A stretch of 64,000 nucleotides of DNA from Meconema thalassinum (lineage: Eukaryota; Arthropoda; Insecta; Orthoptera; Tettigoniidae), in assembly GCA_946902985.2 (NCBI GenBank), contig OX336398.1:230293556-230357555 (forward strand), in the 5' to 3' direction. Below are positions 34,561-45,424 of the stretch, one piece after another. Both the position numbers and the translations under genes were made by a program. The notes below the pieces were generated by a model. It had not been told where the DNA came from. It saw only the letters and a program-made list of their open reading frames with translations, and searched no databases. Position 1 is the first letter of the stretch; every line of letters starts with the position of its first letter.

Positions 34561-34950
34561 GTCTGTCTGTTATGTAGTCAGCCCGAAGGCTGGTTGGATC
34601 CTCAAAAAGCACCACCGATAGGTTATGTGGGTAGATACCCACGAAATCCCAGGGCAGTGCTATATTGAGGCGTACTAGGCAAGAAGAGGAGTGAGGTAGT
34701 TTGCCATTGCTTTCCTCACTGAGTCAGAACAGCAGTTCTAATCCTACGAGTAGAACCTTTCACAGCATCCACAGGCACTGACTGTGCCCTGAATGTCATT
34801 ACTAAGCACCACCCATACCTCAGTAGCTTCCATATTATCACAGCCATGAGTGAGACTGAGACATAGGTGAAAAAACACATTTTACTCTAGCCTGTGCCAA
34901 CAGACAAATGCAAATGTACTGCATTCATCAAAAGATGGCTAACAGGCCAC
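34561..34950 (+). mobile_element. SINE-like repeat (type F) with 12-bp TSD
   Basis: The body reads CAGCCCGAAGGCTGGTTGGA, GGCAGTGCTATATTGAGGCG, TTTGCCATTGCTTTCCTCAC. ATATCTGACGTT is duplicated at 34549-34560 and 34951-34962. I see no A/B boxes, so the polymerase III origin is not supported by sequence. Confidence 0.75.
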
Positions 34951-35153
34951 ATATCTGACGTTAGTTATGTGAAAATCCGATGCAAAAGGACTTAAGCTAG
35001 TGTAAAAATATGTGTTAAATGTGAATTAAATATTTTGGTAAACTAAGAATGACTGATGAAGGCATGACAATGCCGAAACATGTATCAGGTAATTTAGAGT
35101 TAAAAAATAAATATAAAGTTGTATTGAAAAGAGGAAACCATAATCTGTAATTT

Positions 35154-35487
35154 TAGATTTCAATAAGGGCCAAAATGGTAATTATGACGAAAGTCATAGA
35201 TATACAGTGAGATTCTTTTGCTGGAGTGGATCCGGCGGCCGACTGCCAGGCGCGCACGCCTTCTGCCAGCCAACCGAGCTGGATTCCGCACGGTTGCGCG
35301 AGGTGGAGAGGAGCTAACCAGGGTCATTAAAGTCATTATGACACTAAACTTTAATCAACGAGGGTGTTTAGTGTCAGCGCACAGATAAGAAGGTAACATA
35401 AACAACAGCTGCAAGATTTAACTAAAGAAGCACAGATGTTTTTTATTTCTTTGGAATCTGGATGACCTCACGTCACCAGTATCTTTT
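35154..35487. other. Spacer with a GC-rich block, no gene seen
   Basis: The stretch 35225-35320 is clearly GC-rich (GGCGGCCGACTGCCAGGCGC) against an AT-rich background. A second GC-rich patch lies at 35890-35980. No frame or CpG-island-linked gene could be supported. Confidence 0.4.
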
Positions 35488-35820
35488 CACAGAAAATACT
35501 AAAAATGTTCTCCTTCAGCTGACAGACAGTAACTTTGGAAGTTACAGCGTTATATTATGTAGCTACTCCTGCACCCACCTGCCTGTCAACTGTAATTAAT
35601 CGAAGCACGGATCTAAGCCCGTTTGATGTTCAATTGTGGGTTAATTTAAAATACAAAGTGTACAGATCAATTACCCGTACTCTAGTGGAGCTGGAGAACA
35701 ATATACGGCAGCAGATATCCCTCACAACAGAAGGGAATTACAACGTGCAAACGCTAATTTATTTACACGGTACAACGCCTGTCTGTCAGCTGAAGGACAA
35801 CATTCTCAGCTTCTCCTGTG
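35488..35820 (+). mobile_element. 333-bp inverted-repeat element retaining a mariner-like transposase tail
   Basis: Terminal inverted repeats of about 43 bp: CACAGAAAATACTAAAAATG ... CTTCAGCTGACAGACAG at left and its complement ending CTGTG at right. Between them a plus frame reads RSTDLSPFDVQLWVNLKYKV and then LVELENNIRQQI. This matches the conserved C-terminal block of mariner/IS630-type DDE transposases (SPDLTPxDFxLWGxxKxxVY then an LxxRI helix). The catalytic core is absent. No TA duplication could be identified. It looks like a MITE made by internal deletion. Confidence 0.7.
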
Positions 35821-36039
35821 GATAGGTAAGTTGTTTAATCATGATTTGCTGGTGAATTTGCCATTAATTAATATACATTGTTACGGTTTCCACCGGCGCG
35901 CAATCCGCGGTGCAAACTCGTTTGGTTGGCGAAAGGCACGCGCGCCCGGGAGCCGGTCGCCGGCCACGCTCCAGCAAAAGAATCTCCCTGTATAAGCGCT
36001 TCCTTGTCAAATCTTCTTCTTGTTTCTCTTCTTCTTCGT

Positions 36040-36700
36040 CTTATTTATATTGTTATGCCAATCTGAGGAGCGCTATAGAATTCATTTTGCTAATTATGTT
36101 CCTTTCTTCTCCCAAAATCTCTTCATCTGGGCTCTGAAAGTCCTCCTCCGTTCTTCAGTCCATGATTTCTTGGTCCTAGTAGTAATTTTGTCACAGAATA
36201 GATGATTATTGATTAATGTTCTGAACAGAAGTCGATCTTGTGAAATTTCGTCCGCAATGCATGCCAATTTCTTGAAAGTCTTTTTCTATTTCAGTACGCG
36301 AGTCGTTTTTGTCTTTCACTGAGAGAGCGAGGTTGGGAATCCTTTTGGTGAGCCTGTCCTTGTTCATTCTGAGAATGTGGCCGTAGAACATCACTCGTCT
36401 TTTCGTGAAGGTGTCCGTGATCTTTTCAGCATGTTAATAATGCTCCTGAGACTTTCGTGTCATCCACATTCCTTCTAAGCAAACTGGACCAGGGATTTTC
36501 CTCAATATTTTCTGAGAGATCTGCTTTAGGTTTGAATACTGTGGTGTAATATTTTAATTTTGCGTTGTTCGATATTGATTTTTTGTTATACATCTCCCGG
36601 AGAATTTTTCGCTCCTGCTTTTCCAGTTCCCTAATCTTGGAATGACCATCGATTACTATTGTTTCATCAGCATATGTTGCTTCTGGAAGAATAACTGTTT
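36040..36700 (-). mobile_element. LINE 3' end fragment (YGHI type)
   Basis: The minus strand reads MMFYGHILRMNKDRLTKRIP, EIEKDFQEIGMHCG and further decayed tail with KPEAT-like spacing upstream. Same family as 8590, 18110 and 30503. Confidence 0.65.
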
Positions 36701-37204
36701 AATAATTAATTTATTATTATTATTTTTATTATGATGTTTTGTCATTGTTTCACCACGAGTTTAGTATGTGTGAAAGGAACTTTGCTATTCATAGAAACTC
36801 TGAACATTTTACAACTTATCTTCCCTCTGATGACTGTGTTGTGGTAGTTTCTTTTTCTTTGCACACGGCCCTCTTAATCCCTTGACCCCAGAACAATTCT
36901 ACCCTCCTTCCCTCTGACAGACACTCTCTTACGGCACCTTGGAGAGAATACATTTTAATGGGGAAAAACAGAGACAGAATCTGCTAACAGTTTACAAGAG
37001 AGAGAACTTGCACAGAATCCTGTAGATGTTACGCTAGACAAACAAAGTTATATTTGCTGGAAATTGCTATGTAGTTGTAGAAAACGAGGCAAGATTCAAT
37101 TGAAATCAGTTGGTCAAATTATTTGTTACTAGCCTGTTTCGTAAGTATGAAAAGAATTGGAATTTGAACGCTAAAGCGTCATTGTGACAATTCCATTTTT
37201 TTAG
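36701..37204. other. No gene seen
   Basis: AT-rich sequence with a short (ATT) block at 36712-36726. Confidence 0.45.
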
Positions 37205-37560
37205 TCGGTTTACCCTCCAGGGTTGGCTCTTTCCCGCGGATTCAGCGAGGGATCCCACCATTACTGCCTCCTAGAGCTTGAAACATCGGGTGGGGGATAC
37301 AACTGGGGAGGAGGGATGAGCACTTCGCTCAGGTGGCCTCACCTGCAAAAGTACAGAGGCCTTATTAGGGATGGGAAGATTGGGAGGGATAGGCTAGGAA
37401 GAGGGAAGGAGGCGGCTGGTGCCTTACGGTAGGTGCCATCCCGGCATTTGCCCGGAGACGAAGTGTGAAACAACGGAAAACCACTTGGAGGATGGCTGAG
37501 ATGGGAATGGAACCCCTCCTACTTACATGGACCAGCCGAGGGTGTTACAATTCCTACCAG
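37205..37560 (-). mobile_element. tRNA-derived SINE (type H)
   Basis: On minus it begins near CCCTCGGCTGGTCCATGTAA with B-box-like GGGTTCCATTCCCA. The body includes AAGTGGTTTTCCGTTGTTTC and GGGATCCCTCGCTGAATCCG. Its middle (GGCTGxTGCCTTA...GGTxCCATCCCGGCATTTGCC on plus) is shared with the SINE at 57705-58135. Confidence 0.65.
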
Positions 37561-37669
37561 TTTAAATAGCCTACTTAAGTCTCAGCCCCTTTCCCTCCCC
37601 CCCCACCCCCTCACCCCTAAAGAAACAATATACAAGGCAATTTTTACGGATTATTAACGGCTCCCATTA

Positions 37670-37960
37670 TTTTATTTATTTATTTATTTATCGTATGGCT
37701 TTCAGTGCCCGGAGTGTCCGAGGACATATTCGGCTCGCTAGAGCCTGTAGCTGCTTCCCATGAAAACTCCGCAGTTAAACAACATTGGGTGTGGTTAGAC
37801 CTTGGGTGGAATGCCGGTTCAGTGGGACCACGTGCTGTTGGCGAGGAGAGGAGGAGCAGAAAGACCCTGGCCACCCTACCGCACGTAAACTCCGACTGAG
37901 GATAGCCTCTTTGGAGGCACGGACCTGCCTTCGGGCAGAATACCATTTTTTAATATTTTT
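37670..37960 (-). mobile_element. SINE-like element ending in tail B
   Basis: The minus strand starts ATGGTATTCTGCCCGAAGGC and ends GGCACTGAAAGCCATACG followed by (ATAA)n. The last ~90 bp (GAAGCAGCTACAGG ... CCGAATATGTCCTCGGACAC) are the same as the end of some SINE-A copies. The upstream body is different, so the tail is shared between families. Confidence 0.7.
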
Positions 37961-38239
37961 ATTAAGGAATTAAGCACCAGAAGAAGGAACAGCTATTTAT
38001 TTTAAATGGCGATCCCATCAACGTAACAGTGCTCCTCCCCCAAACTAATGTATAAAGGTGTAGCTACTGTTGCTGTGATAAGCCCTAAACTACTGCAGAA
38101 CTAATCTGTGGAAATGACCTAGAAGTACAACTGTACTCTGATTATGGTATAAAGCTATAACTACAACATGCAAATACAAATATTGATTGTCTACTAATAA
38201 TGTGTAGAAAAATCTGATATGGAGGCTTATCTGAATTCC

Positions 38240-38540
38240 TTAAATTAGAGTAGCTTGAAGTTTCCAGGTTACAAGGAATATCAAAATAAGAAGGGAAAGG
38301 AGGGAAGAGGACTTATACCAACGTTTTGGAAAGCTGATGTGGATAGGATCATCAGAGGAAGACGACTCCAGAGGATGGGACGTATCGTAAGAGCTGTAGA
38401 ATCTATCCCTAGCAGAGTGTTCAATGCTCATCTGATTGGCAAACGTCCAAGAGGCCGTTCAAGGACGAAATGGAAGGATAGGGTGATGAGAACGTTGCAG
38501 CAGGTGGAACCAACATCAGTACTGGATGATACATAGATAG
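38240..38540 (+). mobile_element. LINE C-terminal tail fragment
   Basis: A 93-codon frame reads RRLQRMGRIVRAVESIPSRV and KRPRGRSRTKWKDRVMRTL then stops. RRPRGRxRxxW followed by a short helix is the usual end of endonuclease-type LINE proteins. Confidence 0.65.
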
Positions 38541-38696
38541 AGAAAAATGTAACAAATCCTTGAGATTGTGATCGGGATAATGCCTCCTGTGTGATTAATT
38601 AGGATAATGTTTTGTAATATTGTATATTTGATGTGCTTGTTATGTTTCTTTGTTTTCTGTCATGGGCTTTCACTGCCAGTGAATTAAAACACAGCA

Positions 38697-38942
38697 ACTT
38701 TTATAGGATTGTGCCGTGTCTTGTATGGGGTTTCGCCTAGGACGCTCATCAGCGGGCTCTAGGTGTCCACACCCCCACAGGAGTAGCGAACTGCGCTCTA
38801 CCTTCGTTTAGTATGTAGAAATTGCACCTGCACCTCTCTACTGCAGGCGCGACATCAGGAGCTTGCTGATGAGCCAGCTTTGTGTGCTAGGCGAAACCCC
38901 ACACAAGGCACGGCACAAATCTAGGAAAATTACTGAGTTTTA
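38697..38942. mobile_element. ~245-bp inverted-repeat element (MITE-like)
   Basis: The left end ATTGTGCCGTGTCTTGTATG GGGTTTCGCC and the right end GGCGAAACCCCACACAAGGC ACGGCACAAAT are inverted repeats over about 50 bp, including CTGATGAGC next to each. The core is GC-rich and non-coding. Confidence 0.7.
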
Positions 38943-39268
38943 ACTTAAATTTCCAGTTATGGAGATACGTAAGAATAATTGACAAATTATAATATAGCCT
39001 ACTGGTCGCAAGAACTATGTTAATAGCGGCTTATAGTAAGGACTAGAATTGAATCATGCAGTAGTATCTAGTAAGTGCACATATCTGTAACATGGCTGTA
39101 ATGAAGGCTATTATTAAACAGAATGTGCTGCCGGCAACACTCTGCATACATCCTCATCACATGTAACTTATTCCAAGTTTTTTTTGTCTCTAATTCCAGT
39201 AATTGGATTTTTGTGTTGACTGACTAAAACTTACAATATTAATTATCAATTGCTTCAATGCTCTCAAT

Positions 39269-40334
39269 AAATAGTACATTATGCAACGAGCCTATAATGG
39301 CAATAATTAAGGCACGAGTATGTTTATAAAACGAGTGTCTTAATTACTATTATAGGCGAGTTGCATACGACGATAATTATAACCTTATTATATGTTTTAG
39401 CATAAATATTCATAAATATCTGTTGAGAGTCAGCCACTTGAATTTTGAGATCGGAGTGCAAGCGCTGGGTATAATATCTCTGTTTTTCAAGTTATTTGAC
39501 CGACCGACGCATGCGCTCTGTGTGCTTGCAATGCCATATGTTTACAGCCTGCCGGCCGTCCAGCTCTATAGCATTCACTAATATTGTCATCGAAGACGTT
39601 TGAAAGCAATGCGCTGTGCAGAAATTGGAGTTGGGGATATTAAGGTAGGCTACAGTGCTATTTATTGTCTCACATTCGCCAATTTATTTACGCGAACATA
39701 TGGACAGTGCGTATTCCATGTCCGTAACTTATATAAAAGATGCTGTGTTTATGTCCGACATGTTGGATTTTGAGCGCATGCGCGAAGGTATTCTTACCTA
39801 ATTGGTCAATAAATGAGCTCTGATTGGCTGGAGAAACTGTATCGTAATGATAAACAGTGTTCTAATGGCCATCATCATAAGACAGTTTTCTGACACATAA
39901 TGTTTACATTTCGACATCGTCAGAGAGTTTTCATTATGATGCAGTTTATCCCACCAATCAGAGCTCAAGAAACTGCTGTATGACCAATTAGGTAATGAAA
40001 GCATCGCACCTGACTTCCACGGCCTCCTATTTTAAACTGCGTGGCTAAATAGTACCATAGTGGAGTATTCGAGGAGGTCATGGTATTCTCTGGGTCCCAT
40101 GCGCTCTGTTCAGTACATAAAACTGGCGAAATCTCGACAGATATTTATGAAAAATGTTTGTTCGAACATAAAATAGTTATAATTATCGTCGAACATAAAC
40201 AGTCGTAGGCAAATCGGCAATAATGGTAAGTAAGACACTCGTATGAAAATTATAAAACTCGCATACGCTCGTTTTATAAACATACTCGTGTCTTAATTAT
40301 TGCCATTATAGGCTCGTTGCATAATGTACTATTT
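39269..40334. mobile_element. Fold-back element with nested palindromes
   Basis: Inverted ends of about 65 bp (AAATAGTACATTATGCAACG, CCTATAATGGCAATAATTAA). Each end also folds on itself: ATGCAACGAGCCTATAATGG pairs with CTATTATAGGCGAGTTGCAT inside the left end. A further inverted pair, CCTAATTGGTCA...AGCTCTGATTGG and CCAATCAGAGCTCA...TGACCAATTAGG, lies at 39797-39993. No coding sequence. Confidence 0.75.
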
Positions 40335-40761
40335 AGTGAGCCTCGTCCTTCATGTCAACCCACCAAAGATACCTGGCAGGTCGCACTTGGCTGACCGGCC
40401 ATCCTTAGAGAATTCCTCAGTAAAAGCACTTCTCTCAAATCGTTTCACCAGTTTTCTCAGAACACCAGCTAACATTAAAAGAGAATATTAAAACAGTCGG
40501 TAAAGACGATTGACCTAGAAAACTTAAAAGATTTGTAGCTTACTCTGAGCTAAGAGATTTACTTTTCCAATTAAGTCTGGCGATTATTCTAAGATAGTTC
40601 CACTTTTATTGCCTGAACGAACATCCTGGCTTAGCGCTTCTCAAATAATTGCTTGTTTTCAACTCTGTAGGTAACGCAATCATTATTCCAGCACTAAAAA
40701 AGTATAAAATAACATGACAGTTACGACTGCGTTTAGTATTCGTTCTTTTTGTTACAATTAG

Positions 40762-41394
40762 GGGCTTCGGTGCAGTAGTTGGTAGCATGCTGAACTGCTG
40801 TTCCCAAGATCGTGGGTTCAAATCCGGCCGAAGTCGTCGGATTTTTAAGAGCGTTTAAATCCTTCAGTATGCCTTCCTTCGGAGGGGAAGTGAAGACGGC
40901 GGTCCCATGTCATTGATTCATGGCATGTTAAAGAACCTTCCACTAATTACACCTGTGTGAAGCTAAATCGTATAGGTTAAGAATGTAAACAACGCTCTTA
41001 GGTTCCTACATTCGATGCCAAGAGCCGACTGCGGTAGCGTCTGGTAGCTAAGTTCTGAACTAGTAATCGTTGACGGTGGCGTTTGGCAGCAAAAGTAGGA
41101 ACTATTTGAAACAGTGTGCAGTCCTTACTTGAATTAAAAACAGATAACTCACATTAATACAGTCATGACAATTAACACCGGTTATCAGACAGATACTAGA
41201 CACACCCAAAGTACACGGGGCTACATGACCGCGTTGTCGCAGCCCCTAAACTTGAGAATCAACCACCAACCGGAATTTGTAGCTCCCCCTATGGGTGTCC
41301 GGTTGAAGCAGCAACAGCCTCTGGCGAGCCGAACATGTCCTCGGAACTCCCGGCACTAAAAGCCATACGTTAAATACATAATAAATAGGGGCTA
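40762..41394 (+). mobile_element. SINE-A carrying both tails A and B
   Basis: The head GGGGCTTCGGTGCAGTAGTT (A box) and GTGGGTTCAAATCCGG (B box) are followed by AGTCGTCGGATTTTTAAGAG and the full body. Tail A (CAAAGTACACGGGGCTACAT, GCAGCCCCTAAACTTGAG, CAACCACCAACC) is followed at once by tail B (GTGTCCGGTTGAAGCAGCAA, CGGCACTAAAAGCCATACG). The A/B head resembles a tRNA but lacks a proper cloverleaf. Confidence 0.85.
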
Positions 41395-41639
41395 AAACAT
41401 CTTGGTCTTTAACCCCATGTAGATGGAAGTGTGGTCTCGGGGTGCAATGAACCTTCTAAGGAACAAAATCACAGTTCTACAGGCTGGGAACTTAATATTC
41501 AAAACATGATTTAGGAATTAAGATATTCGTAAACAGGAGAGAAAATAAATAATAAGCTTAACATCATTTTAGTGAACTACATTCGACAAAGGATATGGTC
41601 TAAGTGTTAGTGTTCATGATTTTTCAGTCAATACGGAAG

Positions 41640-42572
41640 TAGATATTTTGATTTTGATTTGACCCCGTATGGGTCAACACTAGCGCTCGTAGTGATAGAT
41701 TTAGTGAACTACATACGACAAATGATGTGGTCTAATGCTTGGTGTCCACGCATTGTTTGAACGAAACCTTACGAGTATTGTCAGTCATCCTCTTCTGTTT
41801 GCGAGGTTTGCGTTTCTTTGAAGTAATATCATTTGTAGTTGTTGATCGTTCAATGATTACAATGTCTTCATCTTGTTACCGACTCGCTCCAGGTTCGTCG
41901 CTGAGTATTACTACTTTCTGGTTTTTAATTTTGGTTGGTTGGTTCCTCAGTTTAGGGGCTGTGACGACGCGATCATGTAGCCCCGTGTACTTTGGGTGTG
42001 TGTAGAATCTGTCTGATAACCGGTGTTAGTTGTGATAGCTGTATTAGTGTGTGTTATCTGTGATTCAGGTAGAAGGACTGCAGACGATTAATTTTATCAA
42101 TTAGTTTCTACTTTTGTTACCAAATCCTACCATCCACGGCACATAGCTCCGGACGTGGGTACTAATTGCCTTCGCAGTCATCACCTGGTGACGAACGTTG
42201 GAAATAACATAGCATTATCAAACTCACCTAGAAATTTTAGCTTCCACAAGTGTAGTTAGTGGAAGGTTCTTTTACATGCCATACATCTTTGACATGGGAC
42301 CGCCCGATTTACTTCCCCTCCGAAGGAAGGCATACTAAGGGATTTTTAACGCTCTTAAAAATCCTACCACTTCGGACTTTTTAATTTTATTATTCGACTT
42401 TTGAATATTTTGTGTATTAACTAAACGCCTCTTACTTGTTGACACACACTAAACTGACAAGTCATGGACACCAAGCATTAGACCATATCCTTAGTTGTAT
42501 GTAGTTCACTAAATCTACCACTACGATCGCTAGTGTTGACCCATACATGGTCAAATCAAAATCGAAATATAT
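41640..42572. mobile_element. Inverted-repeat element (~115-bp ends) split by a SINE
   Basis: The left end 41640-41755 (GATTTTGATTTGACCCCGTA, GGTCTAATGCTTGGTGTCCA) is the complement of 42448-42572. A further partial direct copy of the inner end lies at 41572-41635. Without the SINE the element is about 490 bp. It is non-coding. Confidence 0.75.
41933..42377 (-). mobile_element. 5'-truncated SINE-A with 11-bp TSD
   Basis: Tail A (GGTTGGTTCCTCAGTTTAGG) is on the left and the body runs to AAATCCTACCACTTCGGA, so the A/B-box head is missing. TTTTTAATTTT is duplicated at 41922-41932 and 42378-42388. Loss of the 5' end is typical of LINE-machinery insertion. Confidence 0.85.
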
Positions 42573-43394
42573 GCTTCGATTTTGAGAAATTCAAAATTCT
42601 TCTTCCCGCAAATTGAGGATAAAGAATCAAGGGATATATTAAAACAATTACATTTTAATTTCATTTAAAAGTGTTCACAATTCCATTATAATAATTAGCG
42701 TTTTTAGCAACTCTTTTCAAAATATCATTTCAGCCAGAAATAATTTTCGAAAAACGCATTTTGACACTTTTTTGGGTCTTCTATCTCTTCAAATTTTGGC
42801 AGAATTTTCAAAATAGCTTAACTTCACGACTTTGCTAATCTGGACCCCTGAGTTATCTTACTGTCATTTAAAATATGCTTCCAACGTTTACCCCTTCACT
42901 TTCAAGCTCTCATCTGTTGGATGTGTGAAAACTGCCAGTCATTTGTACCAAGCTGTGTACACACATCTTTTAAAATGAGATGGAAGAGAGACCATTAAAG
43001 ATATGAAATTAAAATTGTCTCATCATACAGTGTATAAAATCACTTGTTATTACTGAAAATAAGCGATATCTCTGAGCCATATTATTCCAATGTTAAAAAA
43101 AAACACGGAAAAGAAAATTACAACTTTCAGACATGAAATTTTTGAAGTAATTTTGGGAAATGGAATTCACTTGTCATGTGTACTATTCTTGTAAAATAAA
43201 CTCTATATTATTTGACTGCGTGGTAAATGTCAAGATTCCAACATTACCAACAAAAACTGAGAAAAATAAACACAAGTTTGCGACCATCCACGACGTTAAC
43301 AAGACACGAAACTCTGTAAGCACATGTTTCAGACTCTAAGAATTAATATAAATATAGATTTTCAAACCTCCCCACTCAATATAAACTTGAGTTC
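42573..43394. other. AT-rich, no gene seen
   Basis: Strongly AT-rich sequence without long frames or matched repeats. Confidence 0.5.
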
Positions 43395-44265
43395 TTATTT
43401 GAGTCTTCAGTCTTTCGACTGCTTTGATGCTGCTCTCCATGCTTCCCTGTCCTGAGCTAATCGTTTCATCTCTACATAGCTACCACACCCTACATCCGAG
43501 GCAATCTGTTTAACATATTCTAACCGTGGTCTACCCCTACGGTTCTCATCCTCAACCCTTCCTTCCATAACTAAGCTTCCTATTCCTGGGTGCCTTGTTA
43601 TGTGTCATACCAACCTATCTCTTCTCTTCATTAGCAGTCGCCAGAAACATCTCTCCTCTCCCACTCGTCTTAATACCTCTTCATTCGTAACCCTACCTAC
43701 CCATCTGATCTTCATTATTCTCCTGTAACACCACATTTCAAACGCTTCAATTCTCTTATTTTCTGCTGCACCAATAGTCCAAGTTTTACTTCCATTGAGC
43801 ACCTCTCTCCAGACAAAGGCTTTCAAAAATGACTTCATAATACCCAAATCTATATTCGATATCAAGATTCCTTTTCTGTAGAAATGCTATCCTTTCCTGT
43901 GCTAAACTACTTTTTATATTCTCTTTGCTTCGTCCATCACTGGTTATTCTGCTTCCCAAGTAACAGAAGTCCCCTACTTCCTTTAGCTATTCACCTGCCA
44001 ATTCGACATCAATAGGGGTTTCTGATTTCTTTCGACTGCATTCCAATATTTTTGTTTTACATGTATTAATTCTCATCATGAATTCTTTCCTCAAGACAGA
44101 ATCCTTACCATATAAAAACTCATTCAAATCCTCAGGTGTGTCGGCTAAGATGAAGATGTCATCAGCAAATCTCAGAGTTGAAATTATTTCTCCTTGAATC
44201 TTTTCTGCTACTTAGAATTTTTCTCCAATTTGTTTCTTTGCTTGTTCAATGTATAGATTGAAAAG
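43395..44265 (-). mobile_element. LINE fragment: RT box to 3' end
   Basis: The minus strand, from about 44180, reads RFADDIFILADTPEDLNEF in part, then at 43865-43605 an open frame with MKSFLKAFVWREVLNGSKTW and KRIEAFEMWCYRRIMKIRW. It ends in AAGACTGAAGACTCAAATAA. It matches 24035 and extends further upstream. Broken. Confidence 0.8.
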
Positions 44266-44839
44266 TATTGTCTTCCGCATATTTCGTGAAAATTGCTTCT
44301 ATCAAGCGTAAAAATAACGAAATAATCAATCAAAAAGGCCGGTAACGTTTTGGCACGGACATCGTAACGACAGATCGTTACCTTGAAAGTCAAAACAAAT
44401 GCAGTACCAGCAAAGAAGGTGGACGTTTGTTTACTGCCCAGATTATTGCAGTGACGTCACGTACCAACGTTTCAGCACAAGCCTTGAGGCACATCACCAA
44501 CTCATGTGTAATCTAACACTTGCTAGTGGTGAAATGTGACTGATATTCCCTAGGGAGTTCTTCCTCTAGGCTATACTCTATTTTACATTTTTGTTTCAAA
44601 TGTGATCTCTATTTGTTTGAAAAAATATTCATATATATTCCATTTCTCTTATTTTATTAACCGTTGTCATTTACTCTCGCTGGATCCAATGATGAAGCAA
44701 ACGTATTGCATTGTGTTGCCGCCTCAGGTAGTATGGCGTGCAGTAGCGGTGGAATAACTGGCAACAGACTATGTTTCCCCAGGTTATGAAATGCTGACAG
44801 ACGTGAAAACCATGTAATAAAATGTGCGTTAGGTGCCTT
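44266..44839. other. No gene seen
   Basis: Mixed sequence. A 61-codon minus frame near 44671-44856 has no recognisable feature. Confidence 0.45.
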
Positions 44840-45215
44840 CTGAGGCGTATGCCCAAGGTCGCGGGTTCAAACCCGGCCGAAGTCGTCGGATTGTTTTAGG
44901 AGTGTTACAATCCTTCAGTATGCCTTCCTTCGGAGGGGAAGTAAAGCCGGCGGTCCCATGTCATAGATTCATGGCATGTAAATGATCCTTATTTACTAAA
45001 CTTGTGTGAAACTAAATTTCTAGGTTAGATTTCCTTCAAACGCTCTATCAAAGTTCCAAGGCTTACCACTAGCTGTCAGTGACATCTGGTAGTGAAAGTA
45101 GGAACTACTTGAAATTGAACAGAACGTGTAGCTCACCCCATGGGTGTCCGCATTGAAGCAGCTACAGCGCCTCGGACACTCCCGGCACTAAAAGCCATAC
45201 GCTAAGTATTAGATA
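44840..45215 (+). mobile_element. SINE-A with tail B directly after the body
   Basis: The B box GCGGGTTCAAACCCGG is intact and the A-box side is degraded. The body runs to GGAACTACTTGAAATTG, then tail B (GTAGCTCACCCCATGGGTGT, CGGCACTAAAAGCCATACG) without any tail A. Confidence 0.8.
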
Positions 45216-45424
45216 ATAATATAAGCTGAGAAATACTTCGAACTGGACATAAGATACATTATTTGAAGCTATTTTTCAGTGTTGCCATATTGACAATTTG
45301 TATTGTGCAATATTTTCAGTCGGTCAACCTGGAAACAATTGGAGTACACGTTTAGATAATGAACTTTTACTATCTATTGTAACTTATTGCAAATGTAAAT
45401 CGAATGTATTGGAGTGCAGCCGAA

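Larger units (their letters stand above)
31900..35153. mobile_element. Element with ~220-bp inverted ends around a 164-bp tandem array
   Basis: The left end 31900-32117 (AATTACTGATTATGGTTTCC, CGATACATGTTTCGGCATTG) is the reverse complement of 34531-34560 plus 34963-35153. A 390-bp SINE-like repeat interrupts the right end. Between them are a short leader, 13 repeats of 164 bp and a small unique piece (34330-34530). No transposase is recognised. No flanking duplication was matched, so the outer limits are where the inverted similarity ends. Confidence 0.75.

Noticed and set aside
35220..35980. CpG-island promoter at two GC-rich patches
   Set aside because: The patches are short and split by a small inverted-repeat element, and no gene follows in either direction.
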